From NCBI GenBank assembly GCA_913061505.1, contig CAJXSO010000006.1, forward strand, positions 1 through 64,000: a stretch of DNA of 64,000 nt, in the 5' to 3' direction. The notes below the pieces were generated by a model, which ran no database searches, had not been told where the DNA came from, and was given only the letters and a program-made list of their open reading frames with translations. Shown one piece after another: positions 8,079 to 16,656 of this stretch. Both the position numbers and the translations under genes were made by a program. The DNA comes from an uncultured Lutimaribacter sp. (GTDB lineage: Bacteria; Pseudomonadota; Alphaproteobacteria; Rhodobacterales; Rhodobacteraceae). Each line of letters starts with the position of its first letter. Position 1 is the first letter of the stretch.

Positions 8079-8939
8079 ATGCGTAATTTTCTGCCCGTCT
8101 TTACCGTGCTTATGGCGTTGGTTGCGCTTTGGTATGCGGCCGCTGTTTGGTTGAACGCCGATTGGGCCTATGACCGCGCCCAACGCGCCGGCACCACGCT
8201 GACATTTAGCGAATTGGTGGCCGATACATGGGCGCAAGACAAACCCAAACTGCCCGCGCCGCACCAGGTGGCCGCTGAAATCTGGAACACCACGGTTGAG
8301 AAAAAGATCACATCAAAGCGCAGCCTGATCTTTCACAGCTGGGTTACTATGTCGGCCACGCTGCTGGGCTTTGTTTTGGGCACAGTGCTGGGCATTGGGC
8401 TGGCCATCGGCATTGTCTACAACCGTGTGATGGACATGAGCGTGATGCCATGGGTTATCGCCAGCCAGACCATTCCCATTCTGGCCATCGCGCCAATGAT
8501 TATCGTGGTGCTGAATGCCGTGGGTATTTCCGGCCTGCTGCCAAAGGCGATTATCAGCATGTATCTTAGCTTTTTCCCGGTCGTTGTGGGCATGGTAAAG
8601 GGGCTGCGCAGCCCCGATCAGATGCAGCTGGACCAAATGCGCACATGGAATGCCAGCGGCGCGCAAACCTTTTGGCGGCTGCGCCTGCCCTCGTCTATGC
8701 CCTATCTGTTCACCTCGATGAAAATCGCCATGGCGGCCAGCCTGGTTGGCGCCATTGTGGGCGAGTTGCCCACCGGCGCCGTGGCGGGGCTGGGGGCGCG
8801 GCTGCTGGCGGGCAGCTATTATGGCCAAACCATCCAAATCTGGAGCGCGCTGATCATGGCCGCCGCTTTGGCCGCAGCGCTGGTGGCGCTTATCGGGCTG
8901 GCCCAGCGCATCACCCTGAAACGCATGGGGATGGCATAA
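8079..8939 (+). CDS. ABC transporter permease, first subunit
   Basis: Inner-membrane subunit of the presumed pyrimidine importer. The 286-residue protein has an N-terminal membrane segment, a periplasmic stretch, then the BPD_transp_1 core with about five more hydrophobic segments (SATLLGFVLGTVLGIGLAIG, PWVIASQTIPILAIAPMIIV). The coupling helix region is near RTWNASGAQTFWRLRLPSSM. AAGGGGGGC precedes the ATG. Its stop codon overlaps the ATG of the next permease (TAATG), so both subunits are translationally coupled and probably form a heterodimer. Confidence 0.88.
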   Translation: MRNFLPVFTVLMALVALWYAAAVWLNADWAYDRAQRAGTTLTFSELVADTWAQDKPKLPAPHQVAAEIWNTTVEKKITSKRSLIFHSWVTMSATLLGFVLGTVLGIGLAIGIVYNRVMDMSVMPWVIASQTIPILAIAPMIIVVLNAVGISGLLPKAIISMYLSFFPVVVGMVKGLRSPDQMQLDQMRTWNASGAQTFWRLRLPSSMPYLFTSMKIAMAASLVGAIVGELPTGAVAGLGARLLAGSYYGQTIQIWSALIMAAALAAALVALIGLAQRITLKRMGMA

Positions 8940-9784
8940 TGGCTTGGGTTCTTGCAGCTTTGGCCGCTTGGGCCTTGGGCATCTGGGCCAACACGCGCTT
9001 GGCGCGGCTGCCACGCGGGCGGGCAACGGGGCTGGCGGTGCCGGTGATATTTGGGCTGACAATCGTGGTGATGTGGGAATGCCTGGTGCGCGGCTTGAAC
9101 GTGCCATCGGTAATTTTGCCGCCCCCCAGCGCCATTGCCGCACGCTTTGCGATATCCACCCAGATCCTGTGGGAAGATTTCGTGCAAACCGTGCTGAAAG
9201 GCGCGCTGTCGGGCTATGCCATGGGCTGTGGCGGGGCATTTTTGCTGGCCATCGCAATAGACAGGTTTCCATTTCTGCAACGCGGGCTTTTGCCTGTTGG
9301 CAATTTCGTGGCGGCCCTGCCGATTATCGGCATGGCGCCGATTTTGGTGATGTGGTTCGGGTTTGACTGGCAATCAAAAGCCGCCGTTGTGGTGGTGATG
9401 GTGTTTTTCCCAATGCTGGTGAACACCGTGCAAGGCCTGCAAGACACCACCACCATGCAACGCGATTTGATGCATACCTATGCCGCAGGCTATTGGGCCA
9501 CGCTGCTATATCTGCGCCTGCCGGCTGCGATGCCCTTTATCTTTAACGGCTTAAAAATCACCTCAACATTGGCCCTGATCGGCGCGATCGTGGCCGAATT
9601 TTTCGGCTCGCCCATCCGCGGCATGGGGTTTCGCATTTCCACCAGCGTGGGGCAGCTGGCGCTGGATCTTGTTTGGGCCGAAATTGTTGTGGCCGCTTTG
9701 GCCGGGTCATTTTTTTACGGCGGGGTCGCGCTGCTGGAAAAAGCAGTCACCTTTTGGCACCCGTCACAGCGAGGCAGGGCATGA
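8939..9784 (+). CDS. ABC transporter permease, second subunit
   Basis: Partner permease, 281 residues, with the same BPD_transp_1 architecture: an N-terminal helix, then VGNFVAALPIIGMAPILVMW, the EAA-like loop around HTYAAGYWATLLYLRLPAAM, and a C-terminal helix. The start ATG overlaps the stop of the preceding gene at base 8939. It ends 37 bp before the binding-protein gene. Two unequal permeases with one ATPase and one binding protein is the full set for an importer of this family. Confidence 0.87.
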   Translation: MAWVLAALAAWALGIWANTRLARLPRGRATGLAVPVIFGLTIVVMWECLVRGLNVPSVILPPPSAIAARFAISTQILWEDFVQTVLKGALSGYAMGCGGAFLLAIAIDRFPFLQRGLLPVGNFVAALPIIGMAPILVMWFGFDWQSKAAVVVVMVFFPMLVNTVQGLQDTTTMQRDLMHTYAAGYWATLLYLRLPAAMPFIFNGLKITSTLALIGAIVAEFFGSPIRGMGFRISTSVGQLALDLVWAEIVVAALAGSFFYGGVALLEKAVTFWHPSQRGRA

Positions 9785-9821
9785 CTAAAACCATAACCAA
9801 AACCACCAAGGAGAGTATGAA

Positions 9822-10811
9822 ATGAAACTGTTTGCAAAGGCGCTTGGCAGTTCGGCGCTTGCCCTATGGGCTGGTATGGCTGCTGCGGCAGATGATGTAA
9901 CCCTGCAGCTGAAATGGGTCACGCAGGCCCAGTTCGCAGGCTATTATGTGGCACTGGACAAAGGGTTTTACGACGAAGAGGATCTAAACGTCACGATCAA
10001 GCCCGGTGGCCCCGATATTGCCCCAACCCAGGTGATCGCCGGCGGTGGTGCAGATGTGACCGTAGAATGGATGCCCGCCGCCCTGGCCGCGCGTGAAAAG
10101 GGCCTGCCATTGGTCAACATCGCGCAGCCCTTTAAATCGTCGGGCATGATGCTGACCTGCCGCAAAGATTCGGGCGTGGCCAGCACCGATGATTTCAAAG
10201 GCAAAACATTGGGCGTTTGGTTCTTTGGCAACGAATTTCCCTTTTTGTCCTGGATGAGCCAGCTGGGCCTGCCCACCACAGGCGGGGCCGATGGCGTGAC
10301 GGTTCTAAAGCAAGGGTTCAACGTAGACCCGCTGTTGCAAAAGCAGGCGGCTTGCGTATCGACGATGACCTATAATGAATATTGGCAGGTGATCGATGCG
10401 GGCCTGACACCCGATGATCTGATCGTCTTCAAATACGAAGATCAGGGCGTGGCCACGCTGGAAGATGGGCTTTATGTGCTGGAAGAAAAGCTGGCCGATC
10501 CTGCCTTTGAAGACAAGATGGTGCGCTTTGTGCGGGCATCGATGAAGGGCTGGAAATATGCCGAGGCCAACCCGGATGAGGCCGCCGATATCGTGTTGGA
10601 AAACGATGCAACCGGCGCCCAAACCGAAGAACACCAGCGCCGCATGATGGCCGAGGTGGCCAAACTGACCGCAGGATCGAACGGCGCGCTGGACCCGGCC
10701 GATTACGAGCGCACGGTGGCCTCGCTGATGTCGGGCGGATCAGACCCGGTGATCACCAAGGCACCCACTGGCGCCTGGACCCATGCCATTACCGACAAAG
10801 CGCTGAAATAA
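9822..10811 (+). CDS. ABC transporter substrate-binding protein, NMT1/THI5-like
   Basis: Periplasmic receptor of the importer. A Sec signal peptide is clear (MKLFAKALGSSALALWAGMA, cleavage near AAA-DD). The mature part begins with LQLKWVTQAQFAGYYVAL and has KGFYDEEDLNV, the opening block of the NMT1/THI5-like family that binds pyrimidine-type ligands such as formylaminopyrimidine in ThiY. A GGAGAG sequence precedes the ATG. The gene closes the operon and is followed by a strong terminator. Transport of uracil, dihydrouracil or a ureide is inferred from the pathway genes upstream; riboflavin or a thiamine precursor would be alternatives. Confidence 0.87.
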   Translation: MKLFAKALGSSALALWAGMAAAADDVTLQLKWVTQAQFAGYYVALDKGFYDEEDLNVTIKPGGPDIAPTQVIAGGGADVTVEWMPAALAAREKGLPLVNIAQPFKSSGMMLTCRKDSGVASTDDFKGKTLGVWFFGNEFPFLSWMSQLGLPTTGGADGVTVLKQGFNVDPLLQKQAACVSTMTYNEYWQVIDAGLTPDDLIVFKYEDQGVATLEDGLYVLEEKLADPAFEDKMVRFVRASMKGWKYAEANPDEAADIVLENDATGAQTEEHQRRMMAEVAKLTAGSNGALDPADYERTVASLMSGGSDPVITKAPTGAWTHAITDKALK

Positions 10812-10835
10812 GCGCGGCGGTTTTGCCAAACCACC

Positions 10836-10866
10836 GGCCCAAGGCGCATGCGCTTTGGGCCTTTTT
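10836..10866 (+). terminator. Rho-independent terminator of the ABC operon
   Basis: GGCCCAAGGCGC and GCGCTTTGGGCC form a near-perfect 12-bp stem (one G-T pair) followed by TTTTT, 25 bp after the binding-protein stop. Confidence 0.85.
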
Positions 10867-10892
10867 CATGCCTAAAATGATCGCCACCACAT

Positions 10893-10926
10893 AAAAAGGC
10901 CCGGGGTTTTGCACACACCCCGGGCC
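10893..10926 (-). terminator. Rho-independent terminator of glnK-amtB
   Basis: GGCCCGGGG (10898-10906) pairs with CCCCGGGCC (10918-10926). On the minus strand the stem is followed by five T, 24 bp after the amtB stop. It stands back to back with the terminator of the ABC operon. Confidence 0.85.
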
Positions 10927-10950
10927 CTTGGTTTTTGATCTATTCGGGCC

Positions 10951-12273
10951 TTAGCCCTTGGAGAACTCGGGGTAGGCTTCCATGCCCAGCTCGGCCATGT
11001 CCAGCCCGTTGATCTCGTCTTCTTCCGACACGCGGATGCCAACGGTGGCTTTCAGGATGAACCACAAGATGCCCGACACCACAAAGACAAAGGCGCCAAC
11101 CACAACGATGGAATAAAGCTGCGCACCCAGGCTGGCATCACCATTGGTGAAGACCACTGCGATCGTGCCCCAGATACCGGCCATCAGGTGCACCGGAATG
11201 GCGCCAACCACGTCGTCGATTTTCAGCTTGTCCAGGAAGGGCACAGCAAACACCACGATCACGCCACCCACGGCACCGATCAGCGTGGCCGAACCCAAGG
11301 TGGGGGTCAGCGGCTCGGCGGTGATCGAAACCAGGCCGGCCAGGGCGCCGTTGAGCACCATCGTCAGGTCAACCTTTTTATACAGCAGCTGTGTCAGCAG
11401 CAGGGCCGCAACGGCACCGCCTGCAGCGGCCGTATTGGTGTTGGCGAAAATCCGGCTGATATCGGCCACGTTGCCCGCGGTATCCATATACAGCTGCGAG
11501 CCACCGTTAAAGCCGAACCAACCCAGCCACAGAATAAACGTGCCCAGCGTGGCCAGCGGCAGGTTCGAGCCCATGAAGGGCACGGTGCGGCCTTCTTTGT
11601 ATTTGCCGATACGCGGGCCCAAGATCAGCGCGCCAGCCAAAGCGGCCCAGCCACCGACCGAGTGCACAACAGTCGAGCCGGCGAAATCTAGGAAGCCTGC
11701 CTCGTCAAGGAAACCACCGCCCCATTTCCAGCTGGCCTGGATGGGATAGATAAACGCCGTCAGAACGATGACGAAGAACAAGAAGGGCCACAGCTTGATG
11801 CGCTCGGCCAGGGTGCCCGACACGATCGAGGCAGTGGTGGCGCAGAACATCAGCTGGAAGAAAAAGTCAGACCCGACAGACGCATAGGTGAGATCAGGTT
11901 CGGCACCGGCCAGGCCCACAGGTTCCAGGCTGGCCATCGAGAAGGCACCGATGACGCCAGAAATTGTCCAGCCGTCGCCGGGATACATCAGGTTATAGCC
12001 CACCACGTAATAGGCGATAGCGGCCAGGGCAAACAGCGCGATGTTTTTTGTCAGCTGCATGGTCACGTTTTTGGAACGCACCAGCCCAGCCTCGAGCATG
12101 GCAAAACCGGCCGCCATCCAGAACACCAAAAAGCCCGCGACAAGGAACATGAAGGTGGTGAAGATAAAGCCGATCTCTTGGTTCGGCGGGGTGACATCGG
12201 CCTCTTGGGCCAGGCCCAGCGACGGCAGCGCAATCAGCGCAGCGGCGGCCCCCAGTTTAACAGCAAAATTCAT
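10951..12273 (-). CDS. amtB: ammonium transporter AmtB
   Basis: Inner-membrane ammonium channel of the Amt/Rh family, 440 residues. A signal peptide (MNFAVKLGAAAALIALPSLG) precedes about eleven membrane segments. The two pore histidines lie in STVVHSVGGWAALAG and PVHLMAGIWGTIA. The start at 12273 is preceded by AAAGGA with seven bases of spacing, better than the ATG two codons upstream. It follows glnK by 25 bp in the same direction, the standard pair in which GlnK plugs the channel when nitrogen is sufficient. Confidence 0.94.
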   Translation of the reverse strand: MNFAVKLGAAAALIALPSLGLAQEADVTPPNQEIGFIFTTFMFLVAGFLVFWMAAGFAMLEAGLVRSKNVTMQLTKNIALFALAAIAYYVVGYNLMYPGDGWTISGVIGAFSMASLEPVGLAGAEPDLTYASVGSDFFFQLMFCATTASIVSGTLAERIKLWPFLFFVIVLTAFIYPIQASWKWGGGFLDEAGFLDFAGSTVVHSVGGWAALAGALILGPRIGKYKEGRTVPFMGSNLPLATLGTFILWLGWFGFNGGSQLYMDTAGNVADISRIFANTNTAAAGGAVAALLLTQLLYKKVDLTMVLNGALAGLVSITAEPLTPTLGSATLIGAVGGVIVVFAVPFLDKLKIDDVVGAIPVHLMAGIWGTIAVVFTNGDASLGAQLYSIVVVGAFVFVVSGILWFILKATVGIRVSEEDEINGLDMAELGMEAYPEFSKG

Positions 12274-12298
12274 GGTCATTTCCTTTCCCCAACACGCC

Positions 12299-12637
12299 TT
12301 ACAGCGCATCCTCGTTGGTTTCGCCGGTCCGCACCCGCAGCGCCTGCTGCAGATCGAGCACAAATATCTTTCCATCGCCGATCTTTCCGGTTTTGGCGGT
12401 TTGCGCGATGGTATCCACCACCTGATCCGCCATGCCCGACTGCACTGCGATTTCCAGTTTGATTTTCGGCACGAAATTCACCGCGTACTCTGCACCACGG
12501 TAGATTTCGGTGTGGCCAGACTGTGCGCCAAAGCCCTTGATTTCGGTCACCATCATGCCGCGCACACCGATCGAGGTTAGCGCTTCGCGCACCTCTTCCA
12601 GTTTGAACGGTTTGATCGTTGCAATGATCAGTTTCAC
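12299..12637 (-). CDS. glnK: nitrogen regulatory PII protein GlnK
   Basis: Signal protein that senses 2-oxoglutarate and ATP/ADP and regulates AmtB and nitrogen metabolism. Starting from GTG at 12637 the protein is exactly 112 residues, the PII norm, with an AAAGGGG site upstream. Tyr51, the uridylylation site, lies in RGAEYAVNF at the tip of the T-loop, and the B-loop TGKIGDGKIF is intact. It is read first in the glnK-amtB operon. Regulation by NtrC is expected from the family, but only a poor sigma-54-like match (TGG-N8-TTGC, 12741-12755) was seen upstream. Confidence 0.94.
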   Translation of the reverse strand: MKLIIATIKPFKLEEVREALTSIGVRGMMVTEIKGFGAQSGHTEIYRGAEYAVNFVPKIKLEIAVQSGMADQVVDTIAQTAKTGKIGDGKIFVLDLQQALRVRTGETNEDAL

Positions 12638-12897
12638 CTTAGTCCCCTTTACGATCTGCGGCGGAGGGTGCCCGCCCGTTTGCACCTGCAGAAAATCCCA
12701 ATATCTGGCCGGGTGGAAAGGTGGCGCGCTGCAAACACAGGCAAAACACCGCCCAAGTTGCACACTTTTTGCGCATTTTAACTTTTTTGCTTATTTTTTA
12801 ATCTTCACAAAAAAGCGCGCATGGGAAATCAGGTGTCAACATTTGCCCGCGCTGCCAGTATGATCGGGTGAATAATAACGCTCGGGCAGGGCAATAT

Positions 12898-15069
12898 ATG
12901 AGTGATTCCGGACGCAGGCGGCCGCCATTGGTGGCGGAAAAGCGCTATGCTGCGCAGCCAGCCAAAAAGAAATCGGCCCCAAAGGCAAAACCCGCAGGCC
13001 AACCGCGCAAAGGGCCAAAGCGGCCCGCCAAAAAGCCACGCAATATTGTGGTGCGTCTGGTGGCGGGGCTGTTGGGGTGGCTGTGGCGCCTGATCTGGGC
13101 CTTTACATGGCGCATCAGCCTGACCGCCGCGGTGCTGGTGGGGCTGGCTGTGGGCTATACCTATTACACCTTGCCCGAAATCGATGCTTTGCTGGACGGG
13201 CGGCAAAAAGGCTCGGTGACATTGCTGGATGCCAATGGCGCGGTCTTTGCCTGGCGGGGCGACCAATTTGGCGGTGTGGTCACGGCCAATTCCGTAAGCC
13301 CACATTTGAAAAACGCGGTGATTGCGACCGAAGACAAGCGGTTTTACAGCCATTTCGGCCTGTCGCCCCGCGGCATTGCCAGCGCTGTGCGCATCAACCT
13401 GCGCGAAGGGCGTGGCCCGCTTTCGGGGCATGGCGGCTCGACCATCACGCAGCAAACGGCCAAGCTGCTGTGCCTTGGCGTGCCCTTTGACCCAAGCCAG
13501 TGGAAAAACCAAACCGAATACGAGGCCGATTGCCGCCGCTCGTCATTGGTGCGCAAGGCCAAAGAGGCCATTTTCGCCATGGCGATGGAGGCCAAATATA
13601 CCAAGGACGAGATCCTGACCGTCTATCTGAACCGCGCCTATATGGGCGGCGGCGCCTATGGTGCCGAGGCCGCAGCGCAGCGGTTTTTTGGCAAAACCTC
13701 GGGCCAGTTAACCCCGGCTGAAAGCGCCATGTTGGCGGGCCTGCTGACCGCGCCAACAGCCTTGGCGCCCACCAGCAACCTTGAACGCTCGCAAAGCCGG
13801 GCGGCGGTGGTTGTGAACCTGATGCACGATCAGGGCTATCTCAGCGATGCAGATGCGCGCCAGGCCCTGGCCAACCCCGCACAGCTGTCCGAGGCAGCCG
13901 AGGCGCGCGCAGGCGGCTATTTCGTTGATTGGGTCATGTCTACCGGGCCCGAGTTTTTTACCCGCAACACCACAGAAGATGTGGTGATACGCACCACACT
14001 GGACCCGCGCATTCAAACCGCAGCCGAAGATGCCATGCGAGAAGTATTTGAAAGCAAGGTGAAAGAGGGCTCGAAGGCGCAAGCCGCCATCGTGGTCATG
14101 GGCGCAGATGGTGCAGTGCGCGCCATGGTGGGGGGGCGCAAAACCAAAGTGGTGGGCGCCTTTAACCGCGCCACGCAGGCGCTGCGGCAAACCGGATCTA
14201 GCTTTAAGCCCTTTGTCTATGCGGCGGCGCTGGATATGGGCTATTCTGCGGGAGATGTCATTGCCGACGAGCGCTATTGCATCGATGTGCCCGGCTCGGG
14301 CGAATGGTGCCCGCAAAACTATGACCGCAAATATCATGGCCAGGTCACACTGACAGAGGCGCTGCGCAGCTCGTTGAACATACCGGCCGTGAAGGTGGCG
14401 CAAAGCGTGGGCCTGGAACAGGTGCGCACCGTGGCCAGTGGATTTGGCATCAATTCCGATCTGGCCCTAGGCCCGGCACTGGCCCTGGGCGCATCGGAAT
14501 CGACCCTGCTGGAAATGACCGGCGCCTATGCAGGCATTTTGAACGGTGGCTCATCGGTGCGCCCCTATGGGCTGACCGAGCTGCGCATGCAGGGCGACCC
14601 CGCCCCGTTGATGAGCGCCACAGGCGGCATCGGCGAGCGGGTCATCCAGCAAGAGGCCGCGCGCGAGCTGACATGGATGATGCACAAGGTGGTCAGCGAA
14701 GGCACAGGCCGGCGCGCCGATATCGAAGGCTGGCAGGTGGCGGGCAAAACCGGCACCACACAGGCCGCGCGCGATGCGTGGTTTATCGGCTTTACTGCCG
14801 ATTATGTCGCCGGCGTTTGGATGGGCTATGATGATAACACACCGCTTTCTGGCGTCACCGGATCGGGCTTGCCCGCGGAAATTTGGCACGAGGTTATGGC
14901 CCGCGTGCACGAGGGGCTAGAGCCGCAGCCGCTGCCCATGGCACCCCCATTGGGCAATGGTAGTGGCCTGCCTGGCACCGGCGGGCGGCCCGGCGGCGGG
15001 TTGGGGATAATCGACGGGCTATTGCGTGATATATTTGGCGCGCTGCAGGGGGGCACCGGCGGGCGCTGA
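12898..15069 (+). CDS. class A penicillin-binding protein (PBP1A family)
   Basis: Bifunctional peptidoglycan synthase, 723 residues. A basic, lysine/proline-rich cytoplasmic tail (about 50 residues) is followed by one membrane segment. The glycosyltransferase domain has EDKRFYSHFG, GGSTITQQ and RKAKEAIFAMAME. The transpeptidase domain has TGSSFKPF (SxxK serine), SSLN and KTGTT. The C-terminal tail is glycine/proline rich. The ATG at 12898 follows an AGGG sequence; a GTG ten codons upstream is possible. It stands alone between glnK and the mla genes. Distinguishing PBP1A from PBP1B by eye is uncertain. Confidence 0.9.
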   Translation: MSDSGRRRPPLVAEKRYAAQPAKKKSAPKAKPAGQPRKGPKRPAKKPRNIVVRLVAGLLGWLWRLIWAFTWRISLTAAVLVGLAVGYTYYTLPEIDALLDGRQKGSVTLLDANGAVFAWRGDQFGGVVTANSVSPHLKNAVIATEDKRFYSHFGLSPRGIASAVRINLREGRGPLSGHGGSTITQQTAKLLCLGVPFDPSQWKNQTEYEADCRRSSLVRKAKEAIFAMAMEAKYTKDEILTVYLNRAYMGGGAYGAEAAAQRFFGKTSGQLTPAESAMLAGLLTAPTALAPTSNLERSQSRAAVVVNLMHDQGYLSDADARQALANPAQLSEAAEARAGGYFVDWVMSTGPEFFTRNTTEDVVIRTTLDPRIQTAAEDAMREVFESKVKEGSKAQAAIVVMGADGAVRAMVGGRKTKVVGAFNRATQALRQTGSSFKPFVYAAALDMGYSAGDVIADERYCIDVPGSGEWCPQNYDRKYHGQVTLTEALRSSLNIPAVKVAQSVGLEQVRTVASGFGINSDLALGPALALGASESTLLEMTGAYAGILNGGSSVRPYGLTELRMQGDPAPLMSATGGIGERVIQQEAARELTWMMHKVVSEGTGRRADIEGWQVAGKTGTTQAARDAWFIGFTADYVAGVWMGYDDNTPLSGVTGSGLPAEIWHEVMARVHEGLEPQPLPMAPPLGNGSGLPGTGGRPGGGLGIIDGLLRDIFGALQGGTGGR

Positions 15070-15083
15070 TGCGCGCCCTGGCC

Positions 15084-15686
15084 CTAGCTACTGGCGCCCA
15101 ATTCGGCGATCAACGCGTCGATATCGCCGCGGCGCCGGTCTAGCATGGCGCCGATTTCGGCACGTTCCGTCAACAACATGTTCACACCTTCGATGAACAT
15201 GTTGAAAAACTTGTCGCTGCCCGATCTGTCGGAAATAAGAAAGGTGACATCGAAAGGTGCTTCACCGCGCAAATGGGCGGTGGTTTTCACCTCGATAAAG
15301 CTTTTTACCGCCCGGGCCTCGTTTACCTCGATCCGGCCGCCGATGAATTCACGAAAGCGCCGGCCATATTTCAATGACACGTAGCGCTGAAAAACCGTGG
15401 TATAGCTGCGCAGCTGCGCGGGCGTTGCGCGCCGCGCCTCGACGCCTAAAGTATAGCGCGCGATTGTCGGCACATCGGCGTAGCGGGCAAAGATACCTTC
15501 GAAATCGCGCAACATCGCTTGCTCGGGCTTACCAGACGAGATCACGCGGTTGATATCGGCCACCAGCCGATCAACCAGCTGGCGCGCGCCAGCCTCGCTA
15601 AGGGCAAGGGCGGGCGTTGCAGTGCTGGCAAGTGTGGCGCCGATGAGGCCCAGCGCGTGACGGCGGGAAAAAACACTACTCGGCAT
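15084..15686 (-). CDS. mlaC: MlaC/Ttg2D family phospholipid-binding protein
   Basis: Periplasmic carrier that moves phospholipids between outer and inner membrane. The 200-residue product has the ABC_toluene tolerance domain (VPTIARYTLG, FQRYVSLKYGRRF, VTFLISDRSGSDKFFNMFIEGVNM in pieces). Its signal sequence is odd: SRRHALGLIGATLAS looks like a twin-arginine motif rather than a plain Sec signal. The ATG at 15686 lies 11 bases inside the end of mlaA, so translation is coupled. The MlaFEDB transporter genes are not in this window. Assignment to the family is sound; the symbol is by homology. Confidence 0.82.
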   Translation of the reverse strand: MPSSVFSRRHALGLIGATLASTATPALALSEAGARQLVDRLVADINRVISSGKPEQAMLRDFEGIFARYADVPTIARYTLGVEARRATPAQLRSYTTVFQRYVSLKYGRRFREFIGGRIEVNEARAVKSFIEVKTTAHLRGEAPFDVTFLISDRSGSDKFFNMFIEGVNMLLTERAEIGAMLDRRRGDIDALIAELGASS

Positions 15687-16446
15687 AAGGGTCCTCGTAC
15701 GGGTCGGCGGTGGCGGCGTCTTTGTAGGGGTCAGTATAGCCCAGGCTGGCATCGGCGCCCAGTTCGAAGCGGCGGTTTTGCAGGTAAATCAACCGTGATT
15801 GCGCGTAGCTGTCGGCGCTGTCGTACAGCACTGAATCGATCGTGTTGCCAAAACGCCCGCGCTTGCCCAATCGTTCTGCCACTGAAATGGCGGTGCTGAT
15901 CTCGCGCTCGGCGGGGGGCAGCGCGTTTTTCAGCGGGTTTGTGCCCAGGTCTACCACACGGCCCACGGCGTCGCGCACGGTAGAGGGGCCAAAGACGGGC
16001 AGTTCCACATAGGCGCCTTCGCCCGCACCCCATATGTGCAAGGTTTCACCGAAATCGGTGGTTTCTTCGTCAATGCCCATGGCGCCGGCCGTATCCAACA
16101 GGCCAACAAGGCCAAAGGTGGCATTTACGGAAAACCGGGTGAGGTTTAGCGCGGCCTTGTCAAATTTACCTTGTAGCAAGTGATTTGCCATATAGCCCGG
16201 CTGTGCCAAGGTATCGGCCAGATTGCCAATGCCGCTTTGCACAGGGCGCGGCAGCACCGCCACATAGGCCTTTGATGCCGGGCGCAATACAACCGCATCT
16301 AGGCCACGGTTAAACCCGTGCACAGCGCGGTTCACGCCTTCGGCCGGGTCGTTTACCGGGCTGCCGCCGGGCGTAGGTGTGCCCGCGCATGCCGTCAAAA
16401 TCGACAGGGCCAAGCCCGCAGTTGCGATGCGCAGGAAAGGTGTCAT
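15676..16446 (-). CDS. mlaA: MlaA/VacJ outer-membrane lipoprotein
   Basis: Outer-membrane component that removes misplaced phospholipids. A lipoprotein signal ends in LTAC (Cys20). The VacJ domain follows: DPAEGVNRAVHGFNRGLD, LADTLAQPGYMANHLLQG, RFSVNATFGLVGLLD and GAYVELPVFGPSTVRDAVG in order. The acidic tail with repeated DPY motifs (DPYKD, DPYED, DPYAE) is a small peculiarity. At 256 residues it is typical. It is the first gene of a two-gene operon with the MlaC-like gene and is divergent from the type I secretion genes across 210 bp in which nothing else was recognised. Confidence 0.9.
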   Translation of the reverse strand: MTPFLRIATAGLALSILTACAGTPTPGGSPVNDPAEGVNRAVHGFNRGLDAVVLRPASKAYVAVLPRPVQSGIGNLADTLAQPGYMANHLLQGKFDKAALNLTRFSVNATFGLVGLLDTAGAMGIDEETTDFGETLHIWGAGEGAYVELPVFGPSTVRDAVGRVVDLGTNPLKNALPPAEREISTAISVAERLGKRGRFGNTIDSVLYDSADSYAQSRLIYLQNRRFELGADASLGYTDPYKDAATADPYEDPYAE

Positions 16447-16656
16447 AGTTTACCCAAACAATGCCGGTTTCGGAGTATCAATTCAAACCAACTACTTAGT
16501 CGCTGCACCTGCAAAGCCCACCCCAAAACGCATGGCGACCTTAGGCTGTGGCAAAATGGCGACAGAAATCACAGGGGTTGATCATAGCGGCAAATGGCAG
16601 GAACTTCGAGAGGCGATCTTTGCCAGTATATAAAGCCCATGGAGTAACCCGTTAAG

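Noticed and set aside
12741-12755. Sigma-54 promoter for glnK-amtB
   Set aside because: Only TGG and TTGC with correct spacing match; the CAC of the -24 element is missing, and Rhodobacter-type NtrC can work with the housekeeping sigma factor.
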